From NCBI GenBank assembly GCA_966250325.1, contig CBINGY010000005.1, forward strand, positions 74,148 through 138,147: DNA of 64,000 nt, given 5' to 3'. The position numbers and the translations under genes are program-made. How positions within the stretch are numbered: the stretch's first letter is position 1; every line of letters begins with the position of its first letter. The DNA is from Jiulongibacter sp966250325. GTDB taxonomy: Bacteria; Bacteroidota; Bacteroidia; Cytophagales; Spirosomataceae. A model generated the notes under the pieces. It was not told the origin of the DNA. It worked only from the letters and a program-made list of their open reading frames with translations, and searched no databases. Shown here piece by piece: positions 52,213 through 61,497 of the stretch.

Positions 52213-53628
52213 CTATTTACTTTGATTTTCACGATTTTTCTGACGTTCGTGAAATTCAATAAACCGGTCAAATTCTTCGATCGGGATACGTTTCCCAATA
52301 ATTCTTTTTTTCTCATCCAGAATGTAGGAAGTAGGGGTGGCATAGACATCGTAATTTTCGCGGAAATAGTAATGATGGCCCTGATCCCAAAGATTCATCA
52401 TGTTCTCACCGGTACCATATTTCTCGATGAACTCTTTGAATTCATTCAGTTCATAGTCAACCGAAACATTAAATATCTCTACGCCTTTACTTTTCGCTGT
52501 TTTGGCATATTCCACCAGTTTTGGGGCTGCGTCTTTACAATGACCGCAATCGGGGCTAAAGAAATAAACAATGGTATATTTCCCCTTACTTTCATCTACC
52601 GTATGAGCTTTCCCCTCGGTATCGTACACATAAAGTCTTGGAAATACTTCGCCGGTACGAAGGGGTTTCAGAATTTTCACACGGTCCACAAATTTCTTAC
52701 GCTGCTCTTCCGAAAGCCAATCGGCGTCCTTCAGGTAGTATTCCTCAGCCAGATGCACAAAAACCCCGTCAAGACCCACAAACTCTGAATTCTCATATTT
52801 GTTTGTTACAAACCAGAGAACATACCGGTACACTTCGGGATCCTGTTTCGAAAGCTTCACCACCCTGTCACAGTCCACAATGATGCTGTCCTGTATCTGG
52901 AAAACAAGGTCTTTGAAATACTTCTCAAGTTTGGTCTGCAAAAATGGAGTTCTCAGAATTCTTCCGTCCGCAAAGTTTATGTTGTCCCAGAAGTGAGCTT
53001 TGTAATACCGGAAAGCAAACGTGCTGTCTTTGGTACCATCTGCATTTAAAGGAATTTCTTTGGGAATCTGAATCTCGCGGTTAGCCGCTACTACCTGCGA
53101 GGCAAAGGTATTCTTGTGCTCTGTGGCCACTTTGTCCATGTAGGCATTCACTTCATCCTGGAGACCGTTCATTCTGGCCCGCTTGTCATCAGGGCTTAAC
53201 GCCGCATCTTTGCTAATACTTTCAGCCTTCTTATTCATGTCTTGAAGAAAGCGGCGATAACCAAAAAGGATATCATTTTCCTTTGAACCTTTGAATTTCA
53301 CTGTTCCCACAAAATTTGCTGTATCTGCTTCAAAAGAAAAGACCGGCTCATCACCACTCACCACAAAATCGTAGTATTTTGAGGGGCTCAATACAAACAG
53401 GTAAATACCCCCTTTCAGCGGGCTTTCGCCATGGAAACGGTATTCCCCGTTCTCCAATATGGCAGAATCTACCTTGATGTATTGATTGTAACCTAAAAAA
53501 TGAGCTAAATGAACATACTTATCAGAAGGCCCGGCTTTCAGCTTCACCCGGATATCGTATCCGTTTTGAGCAACCGTGGAAACCATTGTCATTACTGTTA
53601 GAAGAGCACTGAGTGTAAATCTTTTCAT
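52213..53628 (-). CDS. Periplasmic TlpA/ResA-like thioredoxin-fold protein with DUF4369 domain
   Basis: The 471-residue protein has a signal peptide (ending TVAQNG), a DUF4369-like N-terminal beta domain (residues ~25-110; VKLKAGPSDKYVHLAHFL, GEYRFHGESPLKGGIYLF), a helical DUF5106-like middle, and a C-terminal thioredoxin domain with FFSPDCGHCKDAAPKLVEYA (C-x2-C). Such proteins reduce or exchange disulfides in the envelope of Bacteroidota. The redox pair is CGHC and intact. Confidence 0.9.
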   Translation of the reverse strand: MKRFTLSALLTVMTMVSTVAQNGYDIRVKLKAGPSDKYVHLAHFLGYNQYIKVDSAILENGEYRFHGESPLKGGIYLFVLSPSKYYDFVVSGDEPVFSFEADTANFVGTVKFKGSKENDILFGYRRFLQDMNKKAESISKDAALSPDDKRARMNGLQDEVNAYMDKVATEHKNTFASQVVAANREIQIPKEIPLNADGTKDSTFAFRYYKAHFWDNINFADGRILRTPFLQTKLEKYFKDLVFQIQDSIIVDCDRVVKLSKQDPEVYRYVLWFVTNKYENSEFVGLDGVFVHLAEEYYLKDADWLSEEQRKKFVDRVKILKPLRTGEVFPRLYVYDTEGKAHTVDESKGKYTIVYFFSPDCGHCKDAAPKLVEYAKTAKSKGVEIFNVSVDYELNEFKEFIEKYGTGENMMNLWDQGHHYYFRENYDVYATPTSYILDEKKRIIGKRIPIEEFDRFIEFHERQKNRENQSK

Positions 53629-53699
53629 GTTTAAAAATAATTAGGCTTTACAAATTTATGTATAAACCGCTAATACCATTCACTGTTTAACAGAACATT

Positions 53700-54467
53700 A
53701 TGTTTTTCATCCTTTCAAAACTCCTCGGTTTTCTGATACTTCCGTCTGGAATTCTGCTAGTCCTTTGGACTATCCTACTTCTTCAAAAGAACCGTGCCAA
53801 ATCATCTCCACTGGGTTGGTTAACGTGGCTGTTAACATATCTTTTATTCTGCCCGGCCTTTGTGATGTTCCTGGGAAGACAACTGGAATATCCCGAAAAC
53901 CGGGTTCCGGCTCACAAAACATTTAAAGTGGCCGTGGTATTAACCGGCAATATCATAACCCCGGAAGTGAACTTTCCCGACCATTTGCATCTGAAAGGTT
54001 CAGCAGACCGGCTTTGGCAGGCACTTCGTCTATATAAAGAAGGTAAGGCAGAGCATATTCTGATTTCGGGAGGTGATACCGGAATTCTCTCCAAAAGCAG
54101 CCTCCTTGAAATAGACCTTGCCAGGCAGTTTCTACTCAGAAATGGCGTTCCTTCCACGCATATCCTGCTGGACCGGAAAGCCCGGAATACCCATGAAAAC
54201 GCGATCTATTGCAGCGAAATTATCAAAAAGAAGTACCCCGGCGAGGAAATTCTGCTCATTACCTCGGCCTTTCACATGAAAAGAGCTCTTGGGTGTTTTC
54301 ACAAAGCAGGTCTCAAGGCATTCCCTTTTCCGTCCGATTTTATCGGAGCCCATAAAAGCCCTGACCTCTCTGATTTTACTCCGTCAGCCGGAAGCATGGC
54401 CGTTACCGAACTCTTCTGGAAAGAGCAGATAGGCACTCTGATTTACAGATTCAAAGGATATCTCTGA
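53700..54467 (+). CDS. YdcF family protein (DUF218), membrane anchored
   Basis: The 255-residue protein has two N-terminal membrane helices (residues ~7-28 and 38-58) and a DUF218 domain from ~75: VAVVLTGNII, SGGDTGILSKSS, LLDRKARNTHENA and LLITSAFHMKRALGCFHKAG. The family includes ElyC/SanA envelope proteins linked to peptidoglycan or membrane integrity; the enzymatic reaction is not settled. Its stop is directly adjacent to the pfkA stop. Confidence 0.9.
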   Translation: MFFILSKLLGFLILPSGILLVLWTILLLQKNRAKSSPLGWLTWLLTYLLFCPAFVMFLGRQLEYPENRVPAHKTFKVAVVLTGNIITPEVNFPDHLHLKGSADRLWQALRLYKEGKAEHILISGGDTGILSKSSLLEIDLARQFLLRNGVPSTHILLDRKARNTHENAIYCSEIIKKKYPGEEILLITSAFHMKRALGCFHKAGLKAFPFPSDFIGAHKSPDLSDFTPSAGSMAVTELFWKEQIGTLIYRFKGYL

Positions 54468-55442
54468 TCAGATACTCAGAATATGTACCATTCTGAGGAG
54501 ATCTTCATGAATCGGCTTCGGCATTTTGATGGTATCAATAAATGGCGTGTACACCAGATTATTGTTTACTACACCCGCCATAACATTCTTTTGACCGTTT
54601 ATAAGACCCTCTATGGCTCCCAGACCCAGACGGCTTGCCAGAATGCGGTCATAGGCGGTAGGCGTACCTCCACGCTGAATGTGTCCCAGTGTAGTCACCC
54701 GGATATCCAGCTGATCACCTACTTTTTTCTGAATCTTATCGGCAATCTCCGGTGCGTGACCTTCTTCATCGCCTTCTGCCACCACTACAATGGATGATGA
54801 CTTGGAGCTTTTCAGGCCATCTTTCAGAGCAGATACAACCTTCTTAAGCGGTGTATGGGTTTCAGGTACCATAATAATTTCGGCACCTCCACCTATTCCG
54901 GACTGAATAGCAATATAGCCCGAGTCACGACCCATCACTTCAATAAAGAAGACGCGGTCATGGGAATCTGCGGTATCACGAATTTTATCAATGGCTTCCA
55001 GAGCTGTGTTTACCGCCGTATCGAAACCAATAGTATAATCTGTACCGTAAAGGTCATTATCGATCGTTCCCGGGCAGCCCACGGTAGGAATCTCGTATTC
55101 ATTGAAAAACACTTCGGCACCTGTAAATGTACCGTTACCTCCTATGGCAATCAAACCCTCAATTCCATGGGCCATGAGGTTTTCGTAGGCTTTTTTACGG
55201 CCTTCGGGCGTCATAAATTCTTTGCTTCGTGCAGATTTCAGAATGGTACCCCCACGCTGCACTATATTGCTTACGGAACGAGAGTCGAGCGGAACGATAT
55301 CTCCTTTGATCATTCCGTTGTATCCTTTGCGGATTCCATACATTTCCAGACCATGATAAATTCCACCCCTCACCACCGCTCTGATACAGGCGTTCATTCC
55401 CGGTGCGTCACCGCCAGAAGTAAATACGGCTACTTTTTTCAT
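54468..55442 (-). CDS. pfkA: 6-phosphofructokinase (PfkA) with Asn at the Mg2+ position 103
   Basis: The 324-residue protein matches ATP-dependent PfkA in length and motifs: FTSGGDAPGMNACIR (ATP site, G11), SAR (R72), CPGTIDNDLYGTDYTIGFDTA with the catalytic Asp, EVMGRDSGYIA, and TLGHIQRGGTPTAYDR. The conserved GGDGS of the ATP/Mg2+ site reads GGNGT here, so residue 103, an Asp in E. coli PfkA, is Asn. The codon is AAC in the given sequence. Other catalytic residues look normal, so activity is likely but metal or phosphoryl-donor use may differ. Confidence 0.93.
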   Translation of the reverse strand: MKKVAVFTSGGDAPGMNACIRAVVRGGIYHGLEMYGIRKGYNGMIKGDIVPLDSRSVSNIVQRGGTILKSARSKEFMTPEGRKKAYENLMAHGIEGLIAIGGNGTFTGAEVFFNEYEIPTVGCPGTIDNDLYGTDYTIGFDTAVNTALEAIDKIRDTADSHDRVFFIEVMGRDSGYIAIQSGIGGGAEIIMVPETHTPLKKVVSALKDGLKSSKSSSIVVVAEGDEEGHAPEIADKIQKKVGDQLDIRVTTLGHIQRGGTPTAYDRILASRLGLGAIEGLINGQKNVMAGVVNNNLVYTPFIDTIKMPKPIHEDLLRMVHILSI

Positions 55443-55862
55443 TTATCTGTTAAACTGTTTCGTAAAAAAACTGCGGGCAAAAGTAAAGAGTTTTCAGGAT
55501 TTACGCCAATCTCTTTCCCTTTCTGAAGGTCTGAAAACAGGAGGAAGGCTGTCCAAAATCAAGAAATAAGCACATAATATACTGCTAGCAAAGTAGTTGC
55601 CCTAATTTTATAAAACCAGACATCCATTGAAAAGTACTTTTCTTTCGTCGAATCATACCACTATCCATCTCCACCCGCCCCACCGTGCCGATTTTTGCGT
55701 TTCTCTGCAATTCCCTTATTCTATGAAACTTACCTTTTCGTATAAAATCCACGTCACCCTCTGGCATGTTTTTTGGTAACCTATATGCAAAAGTGATGAA
55801 CGAAATACTACGGGATTCAGCTCCTAATAACAATTTGTCAAGGAAAAGAATTAGAAAACAAC
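55443..55862. other. Intergenic region pfkA / surface protein
   Basis: Apart from the pfkA -7 element, I see no gene, terminator or repeat in these 420 bases. Minus-strand frames here have no family features. The promoter of the 55863 gene is probably in the last ~100 bases but no exact -7 box stands out. Confidence 0.4.
55478..55485 (-). promoter_or_regulatory. -7 element of pfkA
   Basis: Minus-strand TACTTTTG, exact consensus, 35 bases before the ATG. A TTGG lies about 20 bases upstream. Confidence 0.5.
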
Positions 55863-57887
55863 ATGAAGGCACTTTTACAAAAAACAACACGGCGACTCCT
55901 AATGACCGTACTGATACTGAGCCTGGGTATGCAGTACAAAGTGATCGCACAAGGCGGTGTAGGTATCGGAACCACCAACCCCGATAAATCGGCTATTCTG
56001 GATCTGAGCTCCTCTGAAAAAGGTTTACTTCTTCCCAGATTGTCTTTACAACAAAGAACTTCCATTGAAAATCCCGCAAACGGACTTATGGTTTACCAGA
56101 CGGATATGATGTCGGGTGTTTATGTATTCAACGGAGGAGAGTGGTCTGCAGTAGGTAACACCCAGGCCAGGCTCACCGCAGCCGATAACAGCATCTGGTC
56201 TACTTCGGGTAACACAGGGCTTGATGCCTCACAACATTTTATCGGAACCATCGATGAGGTTCCGCTGATCTTTAAGGTCAATAACTTTTTATCCGGAAAA
56301 ATTGACCCTGCCCGCGGTACTCTTATGATGGGGTATCGCACCGGAGTAATTTCCAATGCCTTTAACTCGGTAGTATTGGGCTCTCTTGCCATGCAAAAGG
56401 CAAATACCAGCGGAAATAACGTAGCCATTGGGTTTCAATCCATGTTCTCCAATGAAACCGGTGGTCATAACTTGGCTTTGGGTACGGGGGCTCTTGCCGC
56501 AAATGCCACTGGCAGCAATAACGTGGCCATAGGCTCACTGGCCGGTTACAAAGCCACCGGATCAGGCAACCTGTTTCTCGGGTTCCAGGCTGGTTATGCA
56601 GAAACCGGAAATAATAAACTGGTGGTGGTCAATGATGCCAACCGCAGGCCGCTTATCTACGGAGATTTTGAAACCGGAAAACTGGGTATCAATACCGTGG
56701 ATCTGGCATCTGCCCTGAACATCAACAGTAACACCGCAAACAAATCGGGATTACGCTTTATCAATCTCAATAGCAGCTCTGCCGCAGAAACGGCCAATGG
56801 CAAAGTGCTCTCGGTAAACAGCACCGGTGAGGTGATTCTGGTACCCGATGAAAAAGGATTGAATTCAAACTGGCTGGTAAACGGTTCGCATATCGAAAAC
56901 AAAAACACCGGCTCAGTAATGATTAAAAACAACCTGAGATTGGTGGGCCTTACCAGTTCGTCGGCGGTTCAGGCCGCAAGTGGAAAGGTTCTGTCGGTTG
57001 ACGCAAACGGCGATGTGATTCTGGTAAATGACGCCATAGGCTCCACCGTGGTAATGAACTGGACCAAAACCGGCAATGACCTGGAGAATAACAATACCGG
57101 CAAAGTAACCGTGAAAAATGGGTTTCAGCTTTCTGCCTACAAGAATATGTCATCCAAAATACTTGGGCTTGACGATGCAGGGAATGTGATCCCGGTTGAC
57201 AAACCTACAGGAGGTACCACTACTGGCGGAGAAAGCAGCGGACTTTGGTTCCTGAATTATCAGGGAGCTCTGAATCCGGCAGAAAACAAAGATGTGCACA
57301 TGAATTATGCCAATGCCAACGGCTTACGATTGGGAGGCGGCGGTATTCAGTTTTTCAATATGAGCAGTAGTTCTACGCCTGTTCCCTCAAACGGCCTGGC
57401 TCTTTCTTTGGACGGATCGGGTAAAGTTATTCTCACATCGAATGCCGACGGAGGCAGCGGCGGCGGTGGAAGCAGCGTATGGGGATATGACGGCAGCAAA
57501 ATTTCCACTCCGACAGATAATAAAGTGGTGATTGGTACCGGTTTATCCAGTTTGCCTGAAGGCTATCTGCTTTACGTGAAAAAAGGAATTATCACCGAGC
57601 GGTTACGTGTAGCCACCTCAGGCACAGCCAAGTGGGCCGACTACGTCTTTGAAAATGACTACAATCTCATGCCGCTGAAAAAGGTAGAAGAATTCATTGA
57701 AGAAAATAAACATCTGCCAAATGTGCCTTCTGCAGAGAAAATCGCAGAAGATGGCATTGATATTGCGGTAATGTCTGCAAAGCAGATGGAGAAAATCGAG
57801 GAGCTTACCTTGTATCTCATCGAAGCCAACAAACGTATTGAACAGCTCGAGCAAACCGTTGCAGAGCTTCAAAAGATAAATAGATAG
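55863..57887 (+). CDS. Large surface protein with head-type repeats and tail-fibre-like C-terminus
   Basis: The 674-residue protein has a signal peptide (ending KVIAQ) and opens GGVGIGTTNPDKSAILDLSS, the start of a protein class common in Bacteroidota. Residues ~150-245 hold repeats such as NNVAIGFQSMFSNETGGHN and NNVAIGSLAGYKATGSG, like the trimeric head repeats of YadA-type adhesins. Further repeats follow (LNSSSAAETANGKVLSVNST and LTSSSAVQAASGKVLSVDAN). The C-terminus (DYVFENDYNLMPLKKVEEFI, HLPNVPSAE, then a coiled coil MEKIEELTLYLIEANKRIEQLEQ, quoted in parts) resembles the S74/tail-fibre-like end. Probably a trimeric fibrous adhesin; it does not show phage neighbours. Confidence 0.8.
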   Translation: MKALLQKTTRRLLMTVLILSLGMQYKVIAQGGVGIGTTNPDKSAILDLSSSEKGLLLPRLSLQQRTSIENPANGLMVYQTDMMSGVYVFNGGEWSAVGNTQARLTAADNSIWSTSGNTGLDASQHFIGTIDEVPLIFKVNNFLSGKIDPARGTLMMGYRTGVISNAFNSVVLGSLAMQKANTSGNNVAIGFQSMFSNETGGHNLALGTGALAANATGSNNVAIGSLAGYKATGSGNLFLGFQAGYAETGNNKLVVVNDANRRPLIYGDFETGKLGINTVDLASALNINSNTANKSGLRFINLNSSSAAETANGKVLSVNSTGEVILVPDEKGLNSNWLVNGSHIENKNTGSVMIKNNLRLVGLTSSSAVQAASGKVLSVDANGDVILVNDAIGSTVVMNWTKTGNDLENNNTGKVTVKNGFQLSAYKNMSSKILGLDDAGNVIPVDKPTGGTTTGGESSGLWFLNYQGALNPAENKDVHMNYANANGLRLGGGGIQFFNMSSSSTPVPSNGLALSLDGSGKVILTSNADGGSGGGGSSVWGYDGSKISTPTDNKVVIGTGLSSLPEGYLLYVKKGIITERLRVATSGTAKWADYVFENDYNLMPLKKVEEFIEENKHLPNVPSAEKIAEDGIDIAVMSAKQMEKIEELTLYLIEANKRIEQLEQTVAELQKINR

Positions 57888-58305
57888 TAATAATTAGAAT
57901 TAATTTAAAACGCACCTTGATTTCAGGGTGCTTTTTTTGTTAGTGGTGGGCGGTGGGCGGCGAGCCGTGAGCTTTGGGCTATCGTTTATCCGTTTAGGTA
58001 AGTTTGTAATCCTCCCCTTTTCACTTCTAAATTCACGTAGTGTACCATATCAACCCCTCCAACCCCCGTCATCAGACATCAACTACATTCATCGGTCAAA
58101 ACATCAGACACCTTTAACTCCTGAGTCATCCCTGAACAAAGAGTTACAAACAAGTTAACAAACGGTCAACGTTATTCAGGCATAGACACAAGTGCATCCT
58201 TAAACTTTTAACCTGTAACCTTCAACTTCCCCTTATCCCGGAACAGAATTTTAACCAATACGTACACAGCTCTGCAAAACCTCATACGATGTAAAAACTT
58301 ACGCC
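57888..58305. other. Intergenic region with G-rich short repeats
   Basis: After the terminator there is a G-rich block at about 57944-57971 made of GTGGGCGG and CGAGCCGTGAGC words, which resemble short dispersed repeats of this group. The rest (to 58305) is C/T/A-rich without a convincing coding frame. Confidence 0.4.
57912..57938 (+). terminator. Rho-independent terminator of the surface protein gene
   Basis: GCACC pairs with GGTGC around a 10-base loop, followed by TTTTTTT, 25 bases after the stop. Confidence 0.8.
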
Positions 58306-58593
58306 ATGAAAAAACAGCCATACACCCGTTTCCTTTTTATGTTATTTGCCTCGGCCGTAGCCATGTACATCACCATGTATTTCAATACCTACCGCTGGGA
58401 TCACGTTTATTTTAGCTGGACACGCATGTACATGACCCTGATCGGTACCTCGGCCATGAGCCTCATTATGTTTGGGTTTATGAAGAACATGTATGCCAAC
58501 CGGCGTAAGAACCTTTCGCTGGTTCTTGGCAGTTTACTGCTGGGGGTTATGGCCACGGTTCTTGTACGAACTCAGATGAGTATTCCGGAGTAA
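58306..58593 (+). CDS. Small membrane protein of unknown function
   Basis: The 95-residue protein has three predicted membrane helices (residues ~8-26, 41-59 and 70-88). The segment NTYRWDHVYFSWTRMYMTLIGT resembles the membrane part found before DUF305 domains in copper-related proteins, but the DUF305 domain itself is missing. The function is not known. Its last 47 bases overlap the convergent P-loop-like gene, at the left edge of the restriction island. Confidence 0.7.
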   Translation: MKKQPYTRFLFMLFASAVAMYITMYFNTYRWDHVYFSWTRMYMTLIGTSAMSLIMFGFMKNMYANRRKNLSLVLGSLLLGVMATVLVRTQMSIPE

Positions 58594-58936
58594 ACTGAGC
58601 CACTAAATCCGGATCAAATTGAGCTATTAATTCCTCATATTCCTTTTCAAGAATTAAGGAAACAATGACATCTGAAGCTCTGATTAATGTAAATTCTTCC
58701 CAATTTTCTTTAAGGTATCTGTAAGCAATTCTGTACTTCCGCTCCTCATTTGAAGAGAACTTCGAAGTCACCGGTTTGGGAAATTTAATATTCTCAAACG
58801 TTGACGTAAGAAAATTTGCGACGGTGGAACAGCCAGAGCCTTGTCTACCTGTCAAACCTATGACTAAGAAATCACTTCTTAATTTGTATAAATGTTTTAA
58901 ATCGTGCTTAATATTTTTTGAAGTTGCTTCATTCAT
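58547..58936 (-). pseudogene. Truncated-looking P-loop-like NTPase gene at the end of the type III R-M operon
   Basis: The 129-residue product has FLVIGLTGRQGSGCSTVANFL (residues ~23-43), a P-loop where the invariant Lys is Cys (GRQGSGCST), and a following helical region. Proteins with this 'GxxGSGCST' start are, from memory, much larger and include the N-terminal part of deaminase-type defence proteins, but that link is unverified. The frame runs on into the 3' end of the neighbouring gene and stops after FVQEPWP, so the original C-terminal part seems lost. Its ATG overlaps the res stop by 8 bases, so it was the third gene of the island operon. Confidence 0.6.
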
Positions 58937-61493
58937 ACTGATTTAGATTTTGTAAAAGTTCTTTGTTGAATTCGTTTTCGTTGTTGTAATTGTAGAATGG
59001 AACGGCGGTTATCAAATAAGTGTCCGTATGTATTTTGATAGTTTTTTGTTCCGCTCTGATGTCATTCAAAAAGTCTTCTTTCCATTTGTCGTATCCTTTT
59101 AAATGCTCTCCCTTGGGCTCAATAAAAACCTGAAAAGTCATTTGCTCTCCGTCACGTTGTTTGCAGAACAGTAAAAAGTCTGGTTCAAAAGCTCTTCCGA
59201 GTTTGTCGAAAATTTTTATTTCTCTTTCGTTTCGGATTAGGTAAATATTCTCAAACTTCTGATTGAGTCCTTCAAATCGTCTTGAAAACAGCTCTACAAA
59301 TTTCTTTTCTTCACTTGTTCCATAGTTGGCATTGTAAACATACCAAGGCTCGTTGGCTACCAAAGTTTCTTGTCCGTCTGCTCGTTCACTGTCTTTGTAA
59401 ACTTTTATTTCTTTGTCCTTGAAAACTTTGTGAACTGGCTCTTTGATATAGTCCGAACCTTCATATTCTGTTGAGTTACTCTTTATGTCCGCTTCAATGT
59501 TTTGCAAAAGTCCGTTTAATGCTTCCAAATAGTCGAAATGGCTAATTTCTTTTAGTCGGTTGGCTGTTCCGATAAATGTTATTTCCAAACCTGCTAAAAA
59601 GTCTGTACTTTCGATAAAATTGGAAATTGAACCAACGCTTGGAAAGTAATAAGATAAACTATCAAAATAAAAAAATGGGTTTTGGCTTAATGCAAAACGA
59701 ATGGTGTTTTTAGGAATTTCGGTGATTTTTACGTCTTTGGTTTTGATTACTTCATCATTTGATTGGGTCGGCTCCATTTCAAAAAATGCACTCGACATTC
59801 TACCAACTCCCGAAGATAAAGTGTGTCGGTAGTTGGTTTTATTTACGCCTAAATCAGCAAATGATTTTATGTTGTCAAAACTCTTAGCAATTTTCTTGTT
59901 GAAGAAAACGTGTCCATCTCTGTAAAAATCTGTTTTCTTAAATTCAGGTTTTAAGAATAAATTGAGCTGAACCAAATTAGCTTCATCTTCATAAATACCG
60001 GAATCCACAAGTGCTTTCTTCAATTCAGAAATGTATCGACTATCTTCTTTGGTATGATAATATAGTTCTTCCAATGTTTTCAAGTCATTGGAAATATCAT
60101 CATCAAATTTTCGGGTAAACTTGTCTTGCCCTTCTTCTAAAGCAAAGGGATAATATCTTGCACCACGACCAATTAATTGGGCTTCTGAAAGTGTGGTTTT
60201 TCCTGGCTTTCCGTCTTTGCCGTCTCGGTCTTCGTAAAGACGAACTATGTCAAACAAATTCAAAACGTCCCAACCTTCATTTAGTTTCTGAACGGCAAAA
60301 ACGGCACGAATTGGATTGTTTTCATCTTCCAAGGTGTTGAGCAATATTTGGTTTTGCTCGGCTTCTGCGTCATTGTTGGCACTCAGGCAATTTTCAAACC
60401 TGAAATTGGCTTGAATTCGTTTTACTATTTCGTTGGCTGAAATGCCTTTGGCTTCAAAAAATTGGAAAGCATTTTGAACGATTGGAACAGTAGAAGTCTT
60501 TTGAATTTTCTCAACCATTGCCACTGAAAAATCGTCAATCAGTTTGTGAAAGTTCTCTTTGTTCTGTTCTGATTCTTTGATTGTCTTTTTGGCTTTAAAA
60601 AGAATTACAGGCTTCAGATTGATGTTGTTTGAAGTTGCCAATTCCTGACGATACAAATTCAAAATCAAGGCTTGAATGATTCTTTCTTGCTCGTCATACA
60701 AGGAACGAATTAAGTTGATTTCTTTTGAATACTTGTCTTTACGAAACTCGGCAAGGTCGTATTTGAAAATTACCTTGTCTTGATAGTGTTTTACCAATTC
60801 CGCAGTTTCGGTGTCAATGGTTGCCGTAAACTCCAACAAGATATTTTCAAAATTGGAATCGTGAATTTTCTTTACAGTGTCTTCCCAACTGCCAAACATA
60901 TTTCCCGATTTTGTTCCTGCTACTAAGTGGTGAGCTTCATCAGCTATTAAAACCAATTTTTTGTCCTTAAAATCTTCGTAGGTTACGCTGTTTTCTTTGG
61001 TGTTATTCAGGTCAATATGAAGCTGTTGAATGGTGGTAAACTTCAAATTAATATTCTGATTGTCTGCTTCTTCAAAGTTGTCAATCTCTTTGATGATCAC
61101 TTCCTTTCCATCAATCACAATTTTGTCGTTGAACAAGTATTTTGAAGCCTGCGGATTCAAAAAATTGTCTTTTGTTTTTTGAATGATATTGTTGCTGTTT
61201 ACAAAAAACAAAAAGTTGCGATAGCCTTTTTGGTAAAGGTGCAACATCAAACCCGCCATTATCAAAGTCTTTCCGCTTCCTGTTGCCATATTGTAAAGCA
61301 AGTGAAACGGTCTTTTGGGTTTGCCTTCAAAATCTTCTGAATCGCACAATATAAAACGCTGAAAAGCTTCAATCTGATAAGGTCGCTGACCAAATCCGGG
61401 CTTTAAATTGTCGGTAATGTGATTCGGAACTACAACTTGTGCAATCGCCCTTTTACCAAACTCTTGTAATAATGTGTCATACAAAAACGCCAT
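58929..61493 (-). CDS. res: Type III restriction enzyme, Res (helicase-nuclease) subunit
   Basis: The 854-residue subunit translocates along DNA and cuts together with Mod. It has a superfamily 2 helicase core with Walker A in YNMATGSGKTLIMAGL (residues ~66-81), DEAHH in LVLIADEAHHLVAG, and motif VI-like QLIGRGARYYPF. The C-terminal nuclease is a PD-(D/E)xK domain: FEPDFLLFCKQ and FQVFIEPKGEHL. All motifs are intact. It starts 4 bases after the mod stop. Base composition is clearly more A/T-rich than the flanks, a sign of transfer. Confidence 0.93.
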   Translation of the reverse strand: MAFLYDTLLQEFGKRAIAQVVVPNHITDNLKPGFGQRPYQIEAFQRFILCDSEDFEGKPKRPFHLLYNMATGSGKTLIMAGLMLHLYQKGYRNFLFFVNSNNIIQKTKDNFLNPQASKYLFNDKIVIDGKEVIIKEIDNFEEADNQNINLKFTTIQQLHIDLNNTKENSVTYEDFKDKKLVLIADEAHHLVAGTKSGNMFGSWEDTVKKIHDSNFENILLEFTATIDTETAELVKHYQDKVIFKYDLAEFRKDKYSKEINLIRSLYDEQERIIQALILNLYRQELATSNNINLKPVILFKAKKTIKESEQNKENFHKLIDDFSVAMVEKIQKTSTVPIVQNAFQFFEAKGISANEIVKRIQANFRFENCLSANNDAEAEQNQILLNTLEDENNPIRAVFAVQKLNEGWDVLNLFDIVRLYEDRDGKDGKPGKTTLSEAQLIGRGARYYPFALEEGQDKFTRKFDDDISNDLKTLEELYYHTKEDSRYISELKKALVDSGIYEDEANLVQLNLFLKPEFKKTDFYRDGHVFFNKKIAKSFDNIKSFADLGVNKTNYRHTLSSGVGRMSSAFFEMEPTQSNDEVIKTKDVKITEIPKNTIRFALSQNPFFYFDSLSYYFPSVGSISNFIESTDFLAGLEITFIGTANRLKEISHFDYLEALNGLLQNIEADIKSNSTEYEGSDYIKEPVHKVFKDKEIKVYKDSERADGQETLVANEPWYVYNANYGTSEEKKFVELFSRRFEGLNQKFENIYLIRNEREIKIFDKLGRAFEPDFLLFCKQRDGEQMTFQVFIEPKGEHLKGYDKWKEDFLNDIRAEQKTIKIHTDTYLITAVPFYNYNNENEFNKELLQNLNQYE

Positions 61494-61497
61494 TTGC

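Noticed and set aside
55585..55950. 121-codon minus-strand frame at the start of the surface protein gene
   Set aside because: It overlaps the signal-peptide region of a clear gene and reads as low-similarity residues with no domain pattern.
55863..57887. Tail-fibre-like protein as a sign of prophage
   Set aside because: It has a signal peptide and no phage genes beside it. Such proteins are common chromosomal surface proteins in this phylum.
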